From contig NZ_AKKA01000072.1 of NCBI RefSeq assembly GCF_000282035.1, forward strand, positions 140,241-204,240: DNA of 64,000 bases, written 5' to 3'. The notes beneath the pieces are model-generated. The model did no database searches. It was not told the DNA's origin and was given only the letters and a program-made list of their open reading frames with translations. The stretch is from Rhizobium sp. CF122. GTDB lineage: Bacteria > Pseudomonadota > Alphaproteobacteria > Rhizobiales > Rhizobiaceae. The position numbers and the translations under genes were made by a program. The first letter of the stretch is position 1. Every line of letters begins with the position of its first letter. Shown here in pieces: positions 1-8,532 of this stretch.

Positions 1-809
1 GAAAGGCTGCCGGTCGCCAGCGTTCTGGACTGGTCCATCGCGAGCGCATCGACTGCAACGGGACCCGACTTCATCGCATCCCGAACAGCGCCGAGATCGT
101 CTTCGCGAAGCGTCGATACCACAGAAATCGGTTGCGTTTGCGTAATCGTCACGATCGGCGTGGTGTCTGTCGTGTGGACCTGGTTTCCCGCGTCGACGCG
201 GCGGATACCGGTGCGCCCGTCAATCGGTGATCGGATCTGCGTATAGGAGAGCGAGACGTCGGCGGCTTCCTTGGCCGCCTGATCCTCGGCAAGCTGGGCC
301 GTGAAACTCGCCACCTGGCTCTGTTGTTGCTCGACGGTCTCTTGGGTGGCAATCTGCTGTTGGGAGAGCTTTTGGTCTTTTGCGAGCAGATACTGCGCAT
401 TGGCAAGATCGGCTTGATCTTGCTGGATCTTTGCAGCCGCCTGATCGGCCGCGGCCTGATAGGGACGGGGGTCGATGACGGCGAGAAGATCGCCCTTCTT
501 GACCGCCTGTCCTTCCGTAAAGAGGACGTTCTGAAGCTCGCCGTCGACGCGGGTCGTGATGTTGACCGTGTAATTCGCCTGCACAGTGCCGAGGCCATTG
601 AGATAAACCGGCACCTCTTGCATCGACGGTGCGGCAACCTGGACCGGCACTGCCGGAGCGCCGGCCTCAGGTGCTGCTGCGGTCGGCCCGGTTCCCGCGA
701 CCCAGAACGACGCTGCCGACACACCCGCGACCACGAGCACAACGATAGCGGCGGCTGCGGCAGATCGCCTGTGTTTCGGAGGGGTAGCAATGGTTCGGAT
801 GGTTGTCAT
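1..809 (-). CDS. RND efflux periplasmic adaptor (HlyD/MdtA family), partial
   Basis: The frame starts at the ATG at 809 and runs off the left edge, giving about 269 residues. A single membrane anchor (AIVVLVVAGVSAASFW) is followed by a first lipoyl half with VDGELQNVLFTEGQAVKKGD, a long Gln/Ala-rich helical hairpin, and a second lipoyl half with YTQIRSPIDGRTGIRRVDAG. This is the standard order of a membrane fusion protein linking an inner-membrane RND pump to an outer-membrane channel; MdtA is the closest type I recognise. The C-terminal beta-barrel and the pump gene would lie left of the window. It sits 47 bases after a small gene that may share its promoter. The Shine-Dalgarno is GGAG, close before the ATG. 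Confidence 0.88.
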   Translation of the reverse strand, partial: MTTIRTIATPPKHRRSAAAAAIVVLVVAGVSAASFWVAGTGPTAAAPEAGAPAVPVQVAAPSMQEVPVYLNGLGTVQANYTVNITTRVDGELQNVLFTEGQAVKKGDLLAVIDPRPYQAAADQAAAKIQQDQADLANAQYLLAKDQKLSQQQIATQETVEQQQSQVASFTAQLAEDQAAKEAADVSLSYTQIRSPIDGRTGIRRVDAGNQVHTTDTTPIVTITQTQPISVVSTLREDDLGAVRDAMKSGPVAVDALAMDQSRTLATGSL

Positions 810-856
810 TCCGGGCTCCAGAAATGTAGATCGAACCATTGTGTTGAGATGCGGCA

Positions 857-1072
857 TCAGCCGATTGATGATCGATCGCGGTGATAGGAAGCCGTGCGCC
901 GGCTTGCGTCCGCGCGGACGCGGACAGGAAGGTATTGAGGCTGCATCCAGAGACCCTCAGGACGGCGTGCTGCCGCCTCGATGGCGTCTTCAAATCGGAT
1001 CGAGATTGACTTGACGATGTCGTCCAATAGCCGGGCCAGGACGGTTGGCTTGTTTTTGAACCTGGACATCAT
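857..1072 (-). CDS. small hypothetical protein, possible first gene of the efflux operon
   Basis: This is a 71-residue frame with two successive ATG codons directly after a full AGGAGGA ribosome site, one of the strongest in the window. The N-terminal half (MSRFKNKPTVLARLLDDIVK) looks like an amphipathic helix; the C-terminal half is basic and shows no family I know. It ends 47 bases before the periplasmic adaptor start and lies 59 bases after a copy of the 16-base element shared by the neighbouring operons, so it may be the leading gene of that unit. No homologue was recognised, and the C-terminal part could be out-of-frame decay of a longer protein. Confidence 0.4.
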   Translation of the reverse strand: MMSRFKNKPTVLARLLDDIVKSISIRFEDAIEAAARRPEGLWMQPQYLPVRVRADASRRTASYHRDRSSIG

Positions 1073-1130
1073 GTCCTCCTGTCAATGAATGTGATGACAG
1101 AAGGCTACAACTGGATGGGCATCGGCACAT

Positions 1131-1146
1131 CTATACGCAGGTCTAG
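1131..1146 (-). promoter_or_regulatory. candidate response-regulator site, copy 1
   Basis: CTATACGCAGGTCTAG matches the copy before the histidine kinase at 12 of 16 positions and has the same orientation relative to the gene it precedes. It lies 59 bases before the 71-residue gene. The regulator is inferred. Confidence 0.4.
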
Positions 1147-1263
1147 TCGGATCTCGCAAAAGGTATGAGCGTGATGCCAGGCGCCGATGTCGCCACCAAT
1201 GCGCCAATGACCTCGGCCGGCTGTTGGACCGCTGCGGCGTGCGTCTAGGGCGATTGTTCCCGA

Positions 1264-1460
1264 TTAGATCAGCCGAAGACAGCACGTGGCAGCGACCGCC
1301 TGGATCTGATTGACCACGTCCAGCCTCCCATGGCAGAGCGCAGATAGGTATTGACAGGGTGACTGCTCAAACCGCGGATGAGCGCGATTTCCTGGCTGCT
1401 CTTGCCGGCGGTAAACGATCTCGAGCATTGACCTGTTCGCTTGGCGATCGGCTGACAGGG
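1264..1460 (-). pseudogene. remnant of a LuxR-family HTH regulator
   Basis: Read on the minus strand in three pieces, this stretch recreates the C-terminal DNA-binding domain of a LuxR-type regulator: LSADRQANRSMLEIVY, then after a frame change TAGKSSQEIALIRGL and HPVNTYLRSAMG, then after a second change DVVNQIQAVAAT and the stop at 1264. These match the usual order of the LuxR HTH (..GKSS.EIA..L..S..TVNTYLRSAM.KLDVVNR.QAVA..). Two frame changes, near 1404 and 1321, make it non-functional. No N-terminal autoinducer-binding domain could be found upstream, so only the last 60 or so codons survive. Confidence 0.65.
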
Positions 1461-1497
1461 GTAGACGGATGTCGATTCATGGAAGGTTGTGCGGCGG

Positions 1498-1710
1498 TCA
1501 ATTGCCGGAAAAGGAGTTGTCGATCGACCGGCGGAGCGATTGAAGCCGCTCGTCGAAACGTGCCGCGTCAATCGTGTGGCCAGGCTCGTCGCGCCGCAGT
1601 TCGCACCGCAACGTATATGATCGACGCGAGACGTGATTGACCAGGCTGACACTCAGGGACAGCAAGCCGTCTCGCTCTGACAGCTGGGTGTTCGTGAATG
1701 AGAACATCAT
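1498..1710 (-). CDS. small hypothetical protein
   Basis: A 70-residue frame starting MMFSFTNTQLSERDGLLSLS, preceded by AAGGAGAC at good spacing. The protein is soluble, with alternating hydrophobic strands in the first half and an Arg-rich helix at the end. The start at 1710 was preferred to the upstream in-frame GTG because of the ribosome site. I do not recognise a family. It lies just upstream of a dead LuxR fragment and is transcribed toward it. It is supported only by the ribosome site and its protein-like composition. Confidence 0.45.
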   Translation of the reverse strand: MMFSFTNTQLSERDGLLSLSVSLVNHVSRRSYTLRCELRRDEPGHTIDAARFDERLQSLRRSIDNSFSGN

Positions 1711-1914
1711 CTTGTCTCCTTGTGCATATTGCTTCGGGTATGTCTGGGCAAGCACCACGGGACCGCGTGCCCAGACGGTGTCGTCAGGGCATGTCCCGGT
1801 GAAGTACCGATTTGAGATGCGCCCATTGGCTTTCGCCAGGCGGGCCGTTTTTTATAGGCGATAATCCGACGCGCTAAAGCCTCGTCAATCGAAGCCGCGG
1901 CGCGTCAATCCGAC

Positions 1915-2283
1915 CTAGTGCGCGAGCGCCTGCTCGAGGCAAACGATCAGCTTTTCGATATCGACCGGCTTGCCAAGAAAGGCGAATGCGCCACCGTTCA
2001 TTGCCCTGCTGCGCGTCCGCTCGTCCTTGTACGACGTGACAAAGATCATCGGGGGACGCTGCGAATGCTTGTTCAACTCTGCCTGCAGTTCGATTCCGCT
2101 GAGGCCGGGCATCTTCACGTCGACGAGCATGCAATCGATCGCTGATCGCGGTTCGAAGACGAGGAATTCTTCCGCCGAGGCGAACAAACGGCACTCGTAA
2201 CCGCAGGACTTGACGAGATCATCCATAGCTTCACGGATGGCCTGGTCGTCGTCGACGACGGCTATGGTAGGGACTGAGGGCAA
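1915..2283 (-). CDS. single-domain response regulator (CheY/FixJ receiver)
   Basis: The 122-residue protein is one receiver domain without an output domain. The acidic pocket is DDD at 11-13, the phosphorylatable Asp is D55 in MLVDVKMPGLSG, the switch Thr lies in FVTSY, and the conserved Lys is K105 in LGKPVD. It starts with TTG at 2283, preceded by AAGG eight bases away; no better ATG exists. It follows the FixJ-like regulator and the kinase on the same strand, about 70 bases downstream. Lone receivers beside a kinase commonly act as phosphate sinks or phosphorelay partners, so it probably tunes this system; that role is inferred. Confidence 0.85.
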   Translation of the reverse strand: MPSVPTIAVVDDDQAIREAMDDLVKSCGYECRLFASAEEFLVFEPRSAIDCMLVDVKMPGLSGIELQAELNKHSQRPPMIFVTSYKDERTRSRAMNGGAFAFLGKPVDIEKLIVCLEQALAH

Positions 2284-2351
2284 TGAACCGACCTTTTCTG
2301 ACTGCTTTCACATTCTTGTTATGCGCTCACGCCCCATTCAAAGATATCATA

Positions 2352-3008
2352 CTAAGATACAGGTGGTCGTACTCCTTCGCCCAGCATTTCTGTCTTCCTC
2401 ACGAGCTCGGCGACCGAGCGAACTTCCATTTTCCGCATGACGTTGCCGCGGTGTAGCTTCACCGTGACCTCGCTGATACCGAGCTCATAGGCGATCTGCT
2501 TGTTCATCAGCCCCTTGACCACCGCCTCCATGACCTCGCGCTCGCGCGGGGTAAGGCTTCCCGCCAGCGAAGCGACCGCTTCGCTTTGCGCATTTTGCCG
2601 GCGGCGCGCAGCGTCACGTTCCATCGCCGCTGCAACGGCGTCGAGAATATCCTGGTCCTTGAAGGGCTTGGTCAGAAAATCGACGGCGCCGGCCTTCATT
2701 GCTCGCACGCTCATCGGAATGTCACCAAACCCCGTCATGAAGACGATCGGCATCTTGCTGCCGATGCGCTCCAGCTGCGTCTGGAAGTCCAAACCGCTGA
2801 CACCTGGCAAGCGGACATCGAGGAGGATGCAGCCCGGACGGTTGAAGTTCGCGGTTTCCAGAAAGGCCGTCGCGCTCTCGAATGCCTCAGCGTCGAATTT
2901 CATCGATCGGAACAAGTCCGTCAGCGCTTCTCGCATCGAGAGATCGTCATCGACGATAAAGACCACAGGTTCAGGCGGCTCCTTTTGCAGCCTACGTGTA
3001 TCAGGCAT
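2352..3008 (-). CDS. FixJ/NodW-type response regulator
   Basis: A 218-residue two-domain regulator. The receiver covers residues 14-130, with D64 in ILLDVRLPGVSG as phosphate acceptor and K114 in FLTKPFKDQD. After a charged linker, residues 150-210 form a LuxR-type HTH (LTPREREVMEAVVKGL, then NKQIAYELGISEVTVKLHRG). This is the FixJ/TodT/NodW arrangement, a DNA-binding activator switched by phosphorylation. Its start overlaps the end of the kinase gene by eight bases, behind GAGGTGG, so the two are translationally coupled partners. The likely targets are the four neighbouring promoters that carry the common 16-base element. Confidence 0.92.
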   Translation of the reverse strand: MPDTRRLQKEPPEPVVFIVDDDLSMREALTDLFRSMKFDAEAFESATAFLETANFNRPGCILLDVRLPGVSGLDFQTQLERIGSKMPIVFMTGFGDIPMSVRAMKAGAVDFLTKPFKDQDILDAVAAAMERDAARRRQNAQSEAVASLAGSLTPREREVMEAVVKGLMNKQIAYELGISEVTVKLHRGNVMRKMEVRSVAELVRKTEMLGEGVRPPVS

Positions 3009-4581
3009 GTTCCACCTCCGGCTTAATCAGCAGGCTCATCTCGAAGATCGCGCCACCGTCGTGATGATTGGTCCCATCCAGCTTTCCACCACGGGCTTCC
3101 AATGTAGTGCGGCAAATAGACAGGCCCATACCCATGCCGGCCGCCTTGGTCGTGAAGAAGGGGGCAAACAGTTTGTCCTTCACATCGTCGGTGATCCCGG
3201 GTCCGGTGTCACGCACAGCAATACTAACATGCTCAATATCCGGCCGCGCTGTCGCTATCTTGATGATCCTCTGCGGGCTGCTGGCCTCATCCATTGCCTG
3301 AATGGCGTTGGTAAGCAGATTGATCAGTACCTGTTGCAGCTCGATCTTTACGGCTGAGACGGGCGGAATGTGAGCCTTCCGTTCGATATGCACGGTCGTC
3401 CCACTCCGCTGTAGCTCGTGCTCCATAAGAGCCATGGTCTCGTCGATCAACCTGTCCAGGCTGATACTCTCGAGCTTGTTGTTCGACGGAGAAAGAAGGC
3501 CGCGGGTGTTCTGGATAATGTCGCTGGCGCGCTGGCTGTCGCGGATCATTCGTTCGGCCGAGCGGCGCACAGCCGCGAGATCTGGCGGATCGCGATCAAG
3601 CCACCTCAAGAGCGTCTGAGAGTTTACCACGATCGCACCAAGCGGCTGGTTGAGTTCATGTGCCAGCGATGCCGACATTGCGCCGACCGTTGCGGCCTTC
3701 GATGCCATCGTCAACTCAGCCTGTGCTTCGGCCAAGGCCTTAAGGGCCATTTCGCGCTGTGTGATATCGACCATGCTGACAACCACACGGTTGAATGCGG
3801 CCGGATCCTCGGGAAATGCGATACTGAGCAGCACGAGTTTGTCTTCGCCATTGTCCGCGCGTACCTCGGCCTTGTCTTCAAAGACCCTCTCGCCGTCCAT
3901 GATTGCCTGCACTACGTCGAGAAACCGTTCCTGCCCGGTGATGAAGGATCGACGCAGGCTGCCGACTGCGGAAGATTCTGGCCCCAGCATCTCGCGTGCC
4001 GCTTCATTGGCCGCGACAACCTTGATAAGGCCGATGCAATGATCGACGAAGGTCGGGTTGGTGCGCGCATGGGTCTTGATGTCGGTAACGCCCTGCGCCC
4101 TGACATCCATCAGATAACTCCGCAACTTCGAATAGTCTCGCTCCCAGAGCGCGACGCGCGTACGATCGAAAATCGAACGGTATCTTGCCTCGCTCTCTTT
4201 CAAGGCAGAATTGATTGAAAGCAGCGTAAGGCGCGCTGTCTCCGTTTTCACCAACAGCATCGTCGTTACGAACAGCGCCGCGAGAGCGACGATCAGGCGG
4301 GTGGTAGACTGAAGGTCAGCATTGTCCCCATGCGTCATGGCGTAGGAAAGGAGCGTGAGAGCGGCACATGCAGCCGCAATCACAAACAGGCCGACGCGCG
4401 TGGTGGCCTGGGCGGCAAGCAGCATGATGACGACATAGAGCACCGCGATGGCGCCCTCGATGTCGGTGTACGTATCGACATAAAAGACGGCCGCGGCGAG
4501 CCCGACGGCAATCAAGCCGAAGGCCACGTTGTGGCCTCCTTCAGCATCGCGGGCGCGAAGTAAAGTTGACACTATAGACAT
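3001..4581 (-). CDS. membrane PAS sensor histidine kinase
   Basis: A 526-residue kinase. Residues 18-115 hold about four hydrophobic segments in a compact membrane module with only short loops, so the signal is likely sensed in or at the membrane. A PAS-like domain follows (about 128-275, ending VVVSMVDITQREMAL). The dimerisation helix carries H308 in SLAHELNQPLGAI. The ATPase domain has the N box (INLLTNAIQAMDEA), the G1 box (RDTGPGI) and FFTTKAAGMGMGLS. The HELNQPL motif is typical of FixL/DctB-like kinases. No haem-binding PAS signature was seen, so oxygen sensing cannot be claimed. It is the first gene of a unit with the FixJ-like regulator and probably the lone receiver. Confidence 0.93.
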   Translation of the reverse strand: MSIVSTLLRARDAEGGHNVAFGLIAVGLAAAVFYVDTYTDIEGAIAVLYVVIMLLAAQATTRVGLFVIAAACAALTLLSYAMTHGDNADLQSTTRLIVALAALFVTTMLLVKTETARLTLLSINSALKESEARYRSIFDRTRVALWERDYSKLRSYLMDVRAQGVTDIKTHARTNPTFVDHCIGLIKVVAANEAAREMLGPESSAVGSLRRSFITGQERFLDVVQAIMDGERVFEDKAEVRADNGEDKLVLLSIAFPEDPAAFNRVVVSMVDITQREMALKALAEAQAELTMASKAATVGAMSASLAHELNQPLGAIVVNSQTLLRWLDRDPPDLAAVRRSAERMIRDSQRASDIIQNTRGLLSPSNNKLESISLDRLIDETMALMEHELQRSGTTVHIERKAHIPPVSAVKIELQQVLINLLTNAIQAMDEASSPQRIIKIATARPDIEHVSIAVRDTGPGITDDVKDKLFAPFFTTKAAGMGMGLSICRTTLEARGGKLDGTNHHDGGAIFEMSLLIKPEVEHA

Positions 4582-4635
4582 TGTTCCCCCAGTCTATTTG
4601 GGCGCGAGCATATCCTGTTGCAGACGCAATCTAAC

Positions 4636-4651
4636 CTATACATAGGTGTGG
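4636..4651 (-). promoter_or_regulatory. candidate response-regulator site, copy 2
   Basis: CTATACATAGGTGTGG lies 55 bases before the kinase start; ACCTAT-AC-ATAGGT, a perfect inverted repeat at 4634-4647, overlaps it. This would make the two-component operon autoregulated. The assignment is inferred from four matching copies. Confidence 0.45.
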
Positions 4652-4684
4652 CCCGATGCGACCATATCGTTGGCAGCCCGCCGA

Positions 4685-6304
4685 TCAAGCGGCCTTCTCC
4701 TGTGCTGCCGGGGCGGCTTGAGGCGCATTGTGTTCAAAATCGGGGTGCAATGGGCCGAATGGCATAGCCCCCATGAACACCACCAGCAACAGGCCGGCCA
4801 TCGCGAACCAGAATGACAGCACAAAGCCATCGGCATAGGCAAGCACATAGGCCTGCGCCCGGACCTGCGACGCGACTGCCGACAAGGCTTCCAGGCTTCC
4901 CCGCGGAGAGGTCCCAAACAGCGTCTCCAGTTTGTTGATCACGCCATGGAGATCGCGCGACGAAGCCGCAATCGGGCCGCCCAGTATGTTGGAGTGAAAC
5001 TGCTCGCGCTGCCGCAGCCATGTGTTCAATATGCTGACAGCCAGCTCCGCACTGCCGAGCCGGATGACCTGGATATAGGCGGACGACGCCGTCGCGCGCT
5101 TCGGATCGGTGTTCGCCAGCAGATAGACGACGGTCGAAAAGAAGGTAAATGACTGGCCAGCTGTGAACAAGAGAACGACCGGCAGGAAACTCCACGGCGA
5201 CCATTCAATCGTCAACCTCGAACCGATCAAGGATCCAAGGGCCATCGCCACGAGACCGATGAGGATGCACAATCGCGAATCCACCCGACGCTGCAGGTAG
5301 ACGGCCAGGGTAATGAACACGAAGACCGGAATGACAGCACCAACAACGTAGAGTTCCGAAATCGCGATCGGCCGTAACCCTGCGACGTTTTGCAGGAACG
5401 ACGGTATGACAATCGATCCGCCCGAGCTCGAGAATGTGAAGGCAACGATAATGCCGTAGCCAATTCCGATATTGCGCGACAGGATGACGCTCGCATGAGC
5501 CCAGGGACGTTTTACCACGCTCTCGTTGATAAAAAATCCAATGGCTAGAATACCGCCGCCCACAACAAGCGACGTGACGATGCCTGACTGGAACCAGTCG
5601 AGCCGGTTTCCCTGGTCAAGCGCGACATAGAGCATTGTCATTGACGAACCGAGCAGGAGCATGCCGCCCCAATCGGCAGTTTCAAGCAGGCTGACGTTGA
5701 GCTCTTCCTTGGGAGCAGCTACGATGAGCAATAGCGCGATGAGTGGCGCGACGATCACGTCCTGCCAATACAGCCATTGCCAGCCGATATAATCCCCATA
5801 GACACCGACGAGGACAAAACCGAGACTTTGCGAGAGCGGAACGCGAAGCGCGTAGATCGCAATTCCGATCAGCCAGTATTTCATGTCGAGGTTCCGGAAG
5901 ATCACCATGATCGTTGCCGGAATGAACACGCCGAGCAAAAGCGCTCTTACGGCATGAAGGGCAAACAGTGCCGAGCCGTCATGGAGGAGTGGGATCGCCA
6001 ACGAGATGCAAGCGTAGATAAGGCTCGAAGGGATCATCACGCGGCGGATGCCGAACACCGTGGCGAGCCATGCCACGGCCGACGAGACGAGAATTTGCGG
6101 TGCGTTGGCGATGGTGCTCAGCCACGAGGCCTCGTCGATTCCCAACGAGTAGGCGCCCCGGAGATCCGGAAGGCCTACGCTAAATACTCTGGTGTCGAAG
6201 CCTACCACGAAGGAGGCGAGCAATAGCGCAGCGACGATAAGGTGAGGGCGGCTCGCCGTCGTGCCGCTGGTCACCGGGCCAAAGGCGCTCGGTGCGACAC
6301 TCAT
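4685..6304 (-). CDS. DHA2-family MFS drug efflux transporter (EmrB-like)
   Basis: A 539-residue protein with about 14 hydrophobic segments, the count of the DHA2 drug:H+ antiporters. The early region has the DEASWLSTIANAPQ sequence typical of EmrB relatives and an Arg-rich cytoplasmic loop (VFGIRRVMIPSSL). It would expel toxic compounds across the inner membrane and hand them to the HlyD-type adaptor encoded just upstream; the two genes overlap by four bases (ATGA), which means coupled translation. An outer-membrane TolC-like partner is not encoded here. It is the last gene of the focA-like / adaptor / MFS unit. The true substrate cannot be told from sequence. Confidence 0.9.
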   Translation of the reverse strand: MSVAPSAFGPVTSGTTASRPHLIVAALLLASFVVGFDTRVFSVGLPDLRGAYSLGIDEASWLSTIANAPQILVSSAVAWLATVFGIRRVMIPSSLIYACISLAIPLLHDGSALFALHAVRALLLGVFIPATIMVIFRNLDMKYWLIGIAIYALRVPLSQSLGFVLVGVYGDYIGWQWLYWQDVIVAPLIALLLIVAAPKEELNVSLLETADWGGMLLLGSSMTMLYVALDQGNRLDWFQSGIVTSLVVGGGILAIGFFINESVVKRPWAHASVILSRNIGIGYGIIVAFTFSSSGGSIVIPSFLQNVAGLRPIAISELYVVGAVIPVFVFITLAVYLQRRVDSRLCILIGLVAMALGSLIGSRLTIEWSPWSFLPVVLLFTAGQSFTFFSTVVYLLANTDPKRATASSAYIQVIRLGSAELAVSILNTWLRQREQFHSNILGGPIAASSRDLHGVINKLETLFGTSPRGSLEALSAVASQVRAQAYVLAYADGFVLSFWFAMAGLLLVVFMGAMPFGPLHPDFEHNAPQAAPAAQEKAA

Positions 6305-7449
6305 GGCGTCGTGTCCGCCAATGTATCGACGTTAACGATGGCCGACATTCCAGGCCGGAGCTGATCGATCAGCGGTTGGCCGGGATCGAGATCGATCCTG
6401 ACCGGAATGCGCTGCACAACCTTGGTGTAATTGCCGGTCGCGTTGTCAGGCGGCAGCAGCGCGAATATGGAGCCGCTTGCAGGCGACAGCCGGGAGACTT
6501 TGCCGTGGAGCGTCTGACCCGGAAATGTATCAATGGTGATCTCGGCCGTGCGGCCCGGGGTCATCCGCGCAAGCTGGGTCTCTTTGAAGTTTGCTGTCAC
6601 ATAGACGCTAGGAAGCGGGACCTCCGAATTGACGCTGGTTCCGGCCGCAACAAAATCGCCTTCGTGGACGAGTTTGCGACCAAGGACGCCATCAAAGGGC
6701 GCATAGATCCTGGTGTAGCCCTGACGGATCAGCGCCGTGTCGAGGTTTGCCTGTGCGGCGCCGATTTGCGCGCGCAACAACGGCTCTTGCCCGTCGAGCA
6801 CCTTGAACTGCGCTTCTTGCTGATCGATCGCGGCAGCGGTCGATTTGACGGCAGCTTGCGCCTGGAGATAGGACGACTGCGCCTGCTGAAGCTGCTGCTG
6901 CGACGTGGCATCGCCCAGGCTGGTCTGCCGATGAAACTCAAGCTCGGTCTGCGTCTGCTGGGCAAGCGCCGATGCGTTCTGCGCTTCGGCGGCCTCAATG
7001 ACAGCCTTCTGCAATTCGATCTGGTTCGCAAGGTTTGCGAGCGAGGCGTTGGCAGATGCCAGGTTTGCCGTCGCCACCTCGACGGCGGCATCGTACTCGC
7101 GAGGATCGATCTGCGCGAGCAATTGGCCTTTCGTTACCCGCTGATAGTCGCCAATCGGCGTGCTCCGTATCGTGCCGCTAACCTGCGCGCTGAGGGCGGA
7201 GACATCGGCGTTGATGACGGCGTCATCGGTCGCTTGCCGGGCAGCACCCGCTACCCATCGGTTCCAATCTGCCATGACCAGAGCCACGCTGCCGCCAACG
7301 ATGACGACTGCAAGAACCGGAATAGCGAGGCGCCGGATTGTCGCCACGGTCGTCGAAGGCTGCGCGATCGGCTTGGGCGCCTCTGCGGCCGGTGCTCGAC
7401 TGGTCGCAGGCGACGGGCTGAGATTTGTGATACGAAGCTGGTCGGCCAT
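6301..7449 (-). CDS. HlyD-family efflux adaptor (EmrA-like)
   Basis: 382 residues from the ATG at 7449, chosen over an in-frame extension to 7551 because the longer form overlaps the upstream gene and has a non-native N-terminus, while AGGG stands before 7449. After a basic cytoplasmic stretch comes one anchor (LAIPVLAVVIVGGSVALVMA), then the lipoyl half VSGTIRSTPIGDYQRVTKGQ, a long Gln/Ala coiled coil, the second half YTRIYAPFDGVLGRKLVHEG, and a barrel with LPSVYVTANFKETQLARMTP. This is the EmrA/FarA pattern that serves MFS pumps, which agrees with the overlapping EmrB-like gene downstream. It starts eight bases after the formate/nitrite channel gene. Confidence 0.9.
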   Translation of the reverse strand: MADQLRITNLSPSPATSRAPAAEAPKPIAQPSTTVATIRRLAIPVLAVVIVGGSVALVMADWNRWVAGAARQATDDAVINADVSALSAQVSGTIRSTPIGDYQRVTKGQLLAQIDPREYDAAVEVATANLASANASLANLANQIELQKAVIEAAEAQNASALAQQTQTELEFHRQTSLGDATSQQQLQQAQSSYLQAQAAVKSTAAAIDQQEAQFKVLDGQEPLLRAQIGAAQANLDTALIRQGYTRIYAPFDGVLGRKLVHEGDFVAAGTSVNSEVPLPSVYVTANFKETQLARMTPGRTAEITIDTFPGQTLHGKVSRLSPASGSIFALLPPDNATGNYTKVVQRIPVRIDLDPGQPLIDQLRPGMSAIVNVDTLADTTP

Positions 7450-7457
7450 GACGACCC

Positions 7458-8291
7458 TCACTTGTCGTTCCGGTTGGCGGAAATCTTTGCGCGGACAGTC
7501 GCGGGTGCCGGAACAAATGAAACGTGCCCGCTGCTGTGGAACTGCGCCCAATAGCCCAGTGCCATGAAGACCGAGCCGCCGATCAGATTGCCAAACGTAA
7601 CCCAGACCAGATTGTGGATCGCACCGGCAAGTGTGATATTTGCGGGATGATCGCCGATCAGCGCCATGGAGAAGGTGAACATGTTGGCGACGGAGTGCTC
7701 ATATCCGGCCGCGACAAAGATCGTGATCGGCCAGAATATCAGCATGATCTTGGCCGCGGCGTTATCGGTGCGCCCGGCCATCCAGATTGCCAGGCAGACC
7801 AGCCAGTTGCACAGGATTCCGCGGGCAAAAAGCTCTTCGGAGCTTGCCGACATCTTTGCCGAAACGGCTGAAAAGAACGCCTGGCTTCCATCGCCCAGCA
7901 GTACGCCGCCGCCTGCCATGTGGAAGAGGGCGGCGAGGATCACCGCACCGATCAGGTTGCCAATCCACGCGCTACACCAGACGAGCAGCACGTCCGAAAG
8001 GCGCGCGCGTCCCGTCAGCACCGCGAGCGGCATATACATGGCCGTTCCGGTGAAGAGTTCGGAGCCTGCAAACACGACGATCGTCAGGGCCGAGGAGAAG
8101 ACCACGCCCATAACGAGATGGGCCCAGGCAGGATCGGCATGCGCACCGGCGGTGTACATGAGGATGTCGCCGAAGCCGATATAGGCACCGGCCATCGCCG
8201 CTCCAATCAGGAACGCGAAGAACTGCGTACGGACAATGAGCGCCTTGTGTTCGCCTGACTCGGCGAAATTTGTGATGGAATCCTGGTACAT
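7458..8291 (-). CDS. formate/nitrite transporter (FocA/NirC family)
   Basis: A 277-residue membrane protein with six predicted helices and the family signatures GGSVFMALGYW near the end and NWLVCLAIWMAGR in the middle, plus TGTAMYMPL. FNT proteins form pentamers that pass formate, nitrite or hydrosulfide across the inner membrane. Which anion moves here cannot be read reliably, but the FdhF/YdeP oxidoreductase upstream with the same control element favours formate or an acid-stress role. It is the first gene of the unit followed by the EmrA-like and EmrB-like genes, an unusual pairing that suggests a common stress signal rather than one pathway. Confidence 0.9.
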   Translation of the reverse strand: MYQDSITNFAESGEHKALIVRTQFFAFLIGAAMAGAYIGFGDILMYTAGAHADPAWAHLVMGVVFSSALTIVVFAGSELFTGTAMYMPLAVLTGRARLSDVLLVWCSAWIGNLIGAVILAALFHMAGGGVLLGDGSQAFFSAVSAKMSASSEELFARGILCNWLVCLAIWMAGRTDNAAAKIMLIFWPITIFVAAGYEHSVANMFTFSMALIGDHPANITLAGAIHNLVWVTFGNLIGGSVFMALGYWAQFHSSGHVSFVPAPATVRAKISANRNDK

Positions 8292-8378
8292 GACGAAATC
8301 CTCGCATCCTGCCCGGACCGGGCCGAGCGCTTCGCTGGTTGATGGAGGAAGGCTAGTCGCACGCGGCGCAGCGTTGAA

Positions 8379-8394
8379 CCATACGTAAGTGTAG
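8379..8394 (-). promoter_or_regulatory. candidate response-regulator site, copy 3
   Basis: CCATACGTAAGTGTAG lies 88 bases before the formate/nitrite transporter, matching the copy before the kinase at 11-12 of 16 positions. It would serve the transporter-efflux operon. Confidence 0.4.
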
Positions 8395-8532
8395 GTGGGT
8401 GAGAGGAAGGTCTAGCCTAGGCCAGCGTCACAGCCGCGAAAGGCAGAGCGAAGGCGGCGTGTCGCCGCCGGTCGGCAACAGTCCCCCGGCATCTGCGACG
8501 CCGGAGTTGGATCTGGCAAAGTCGGTGATGGG

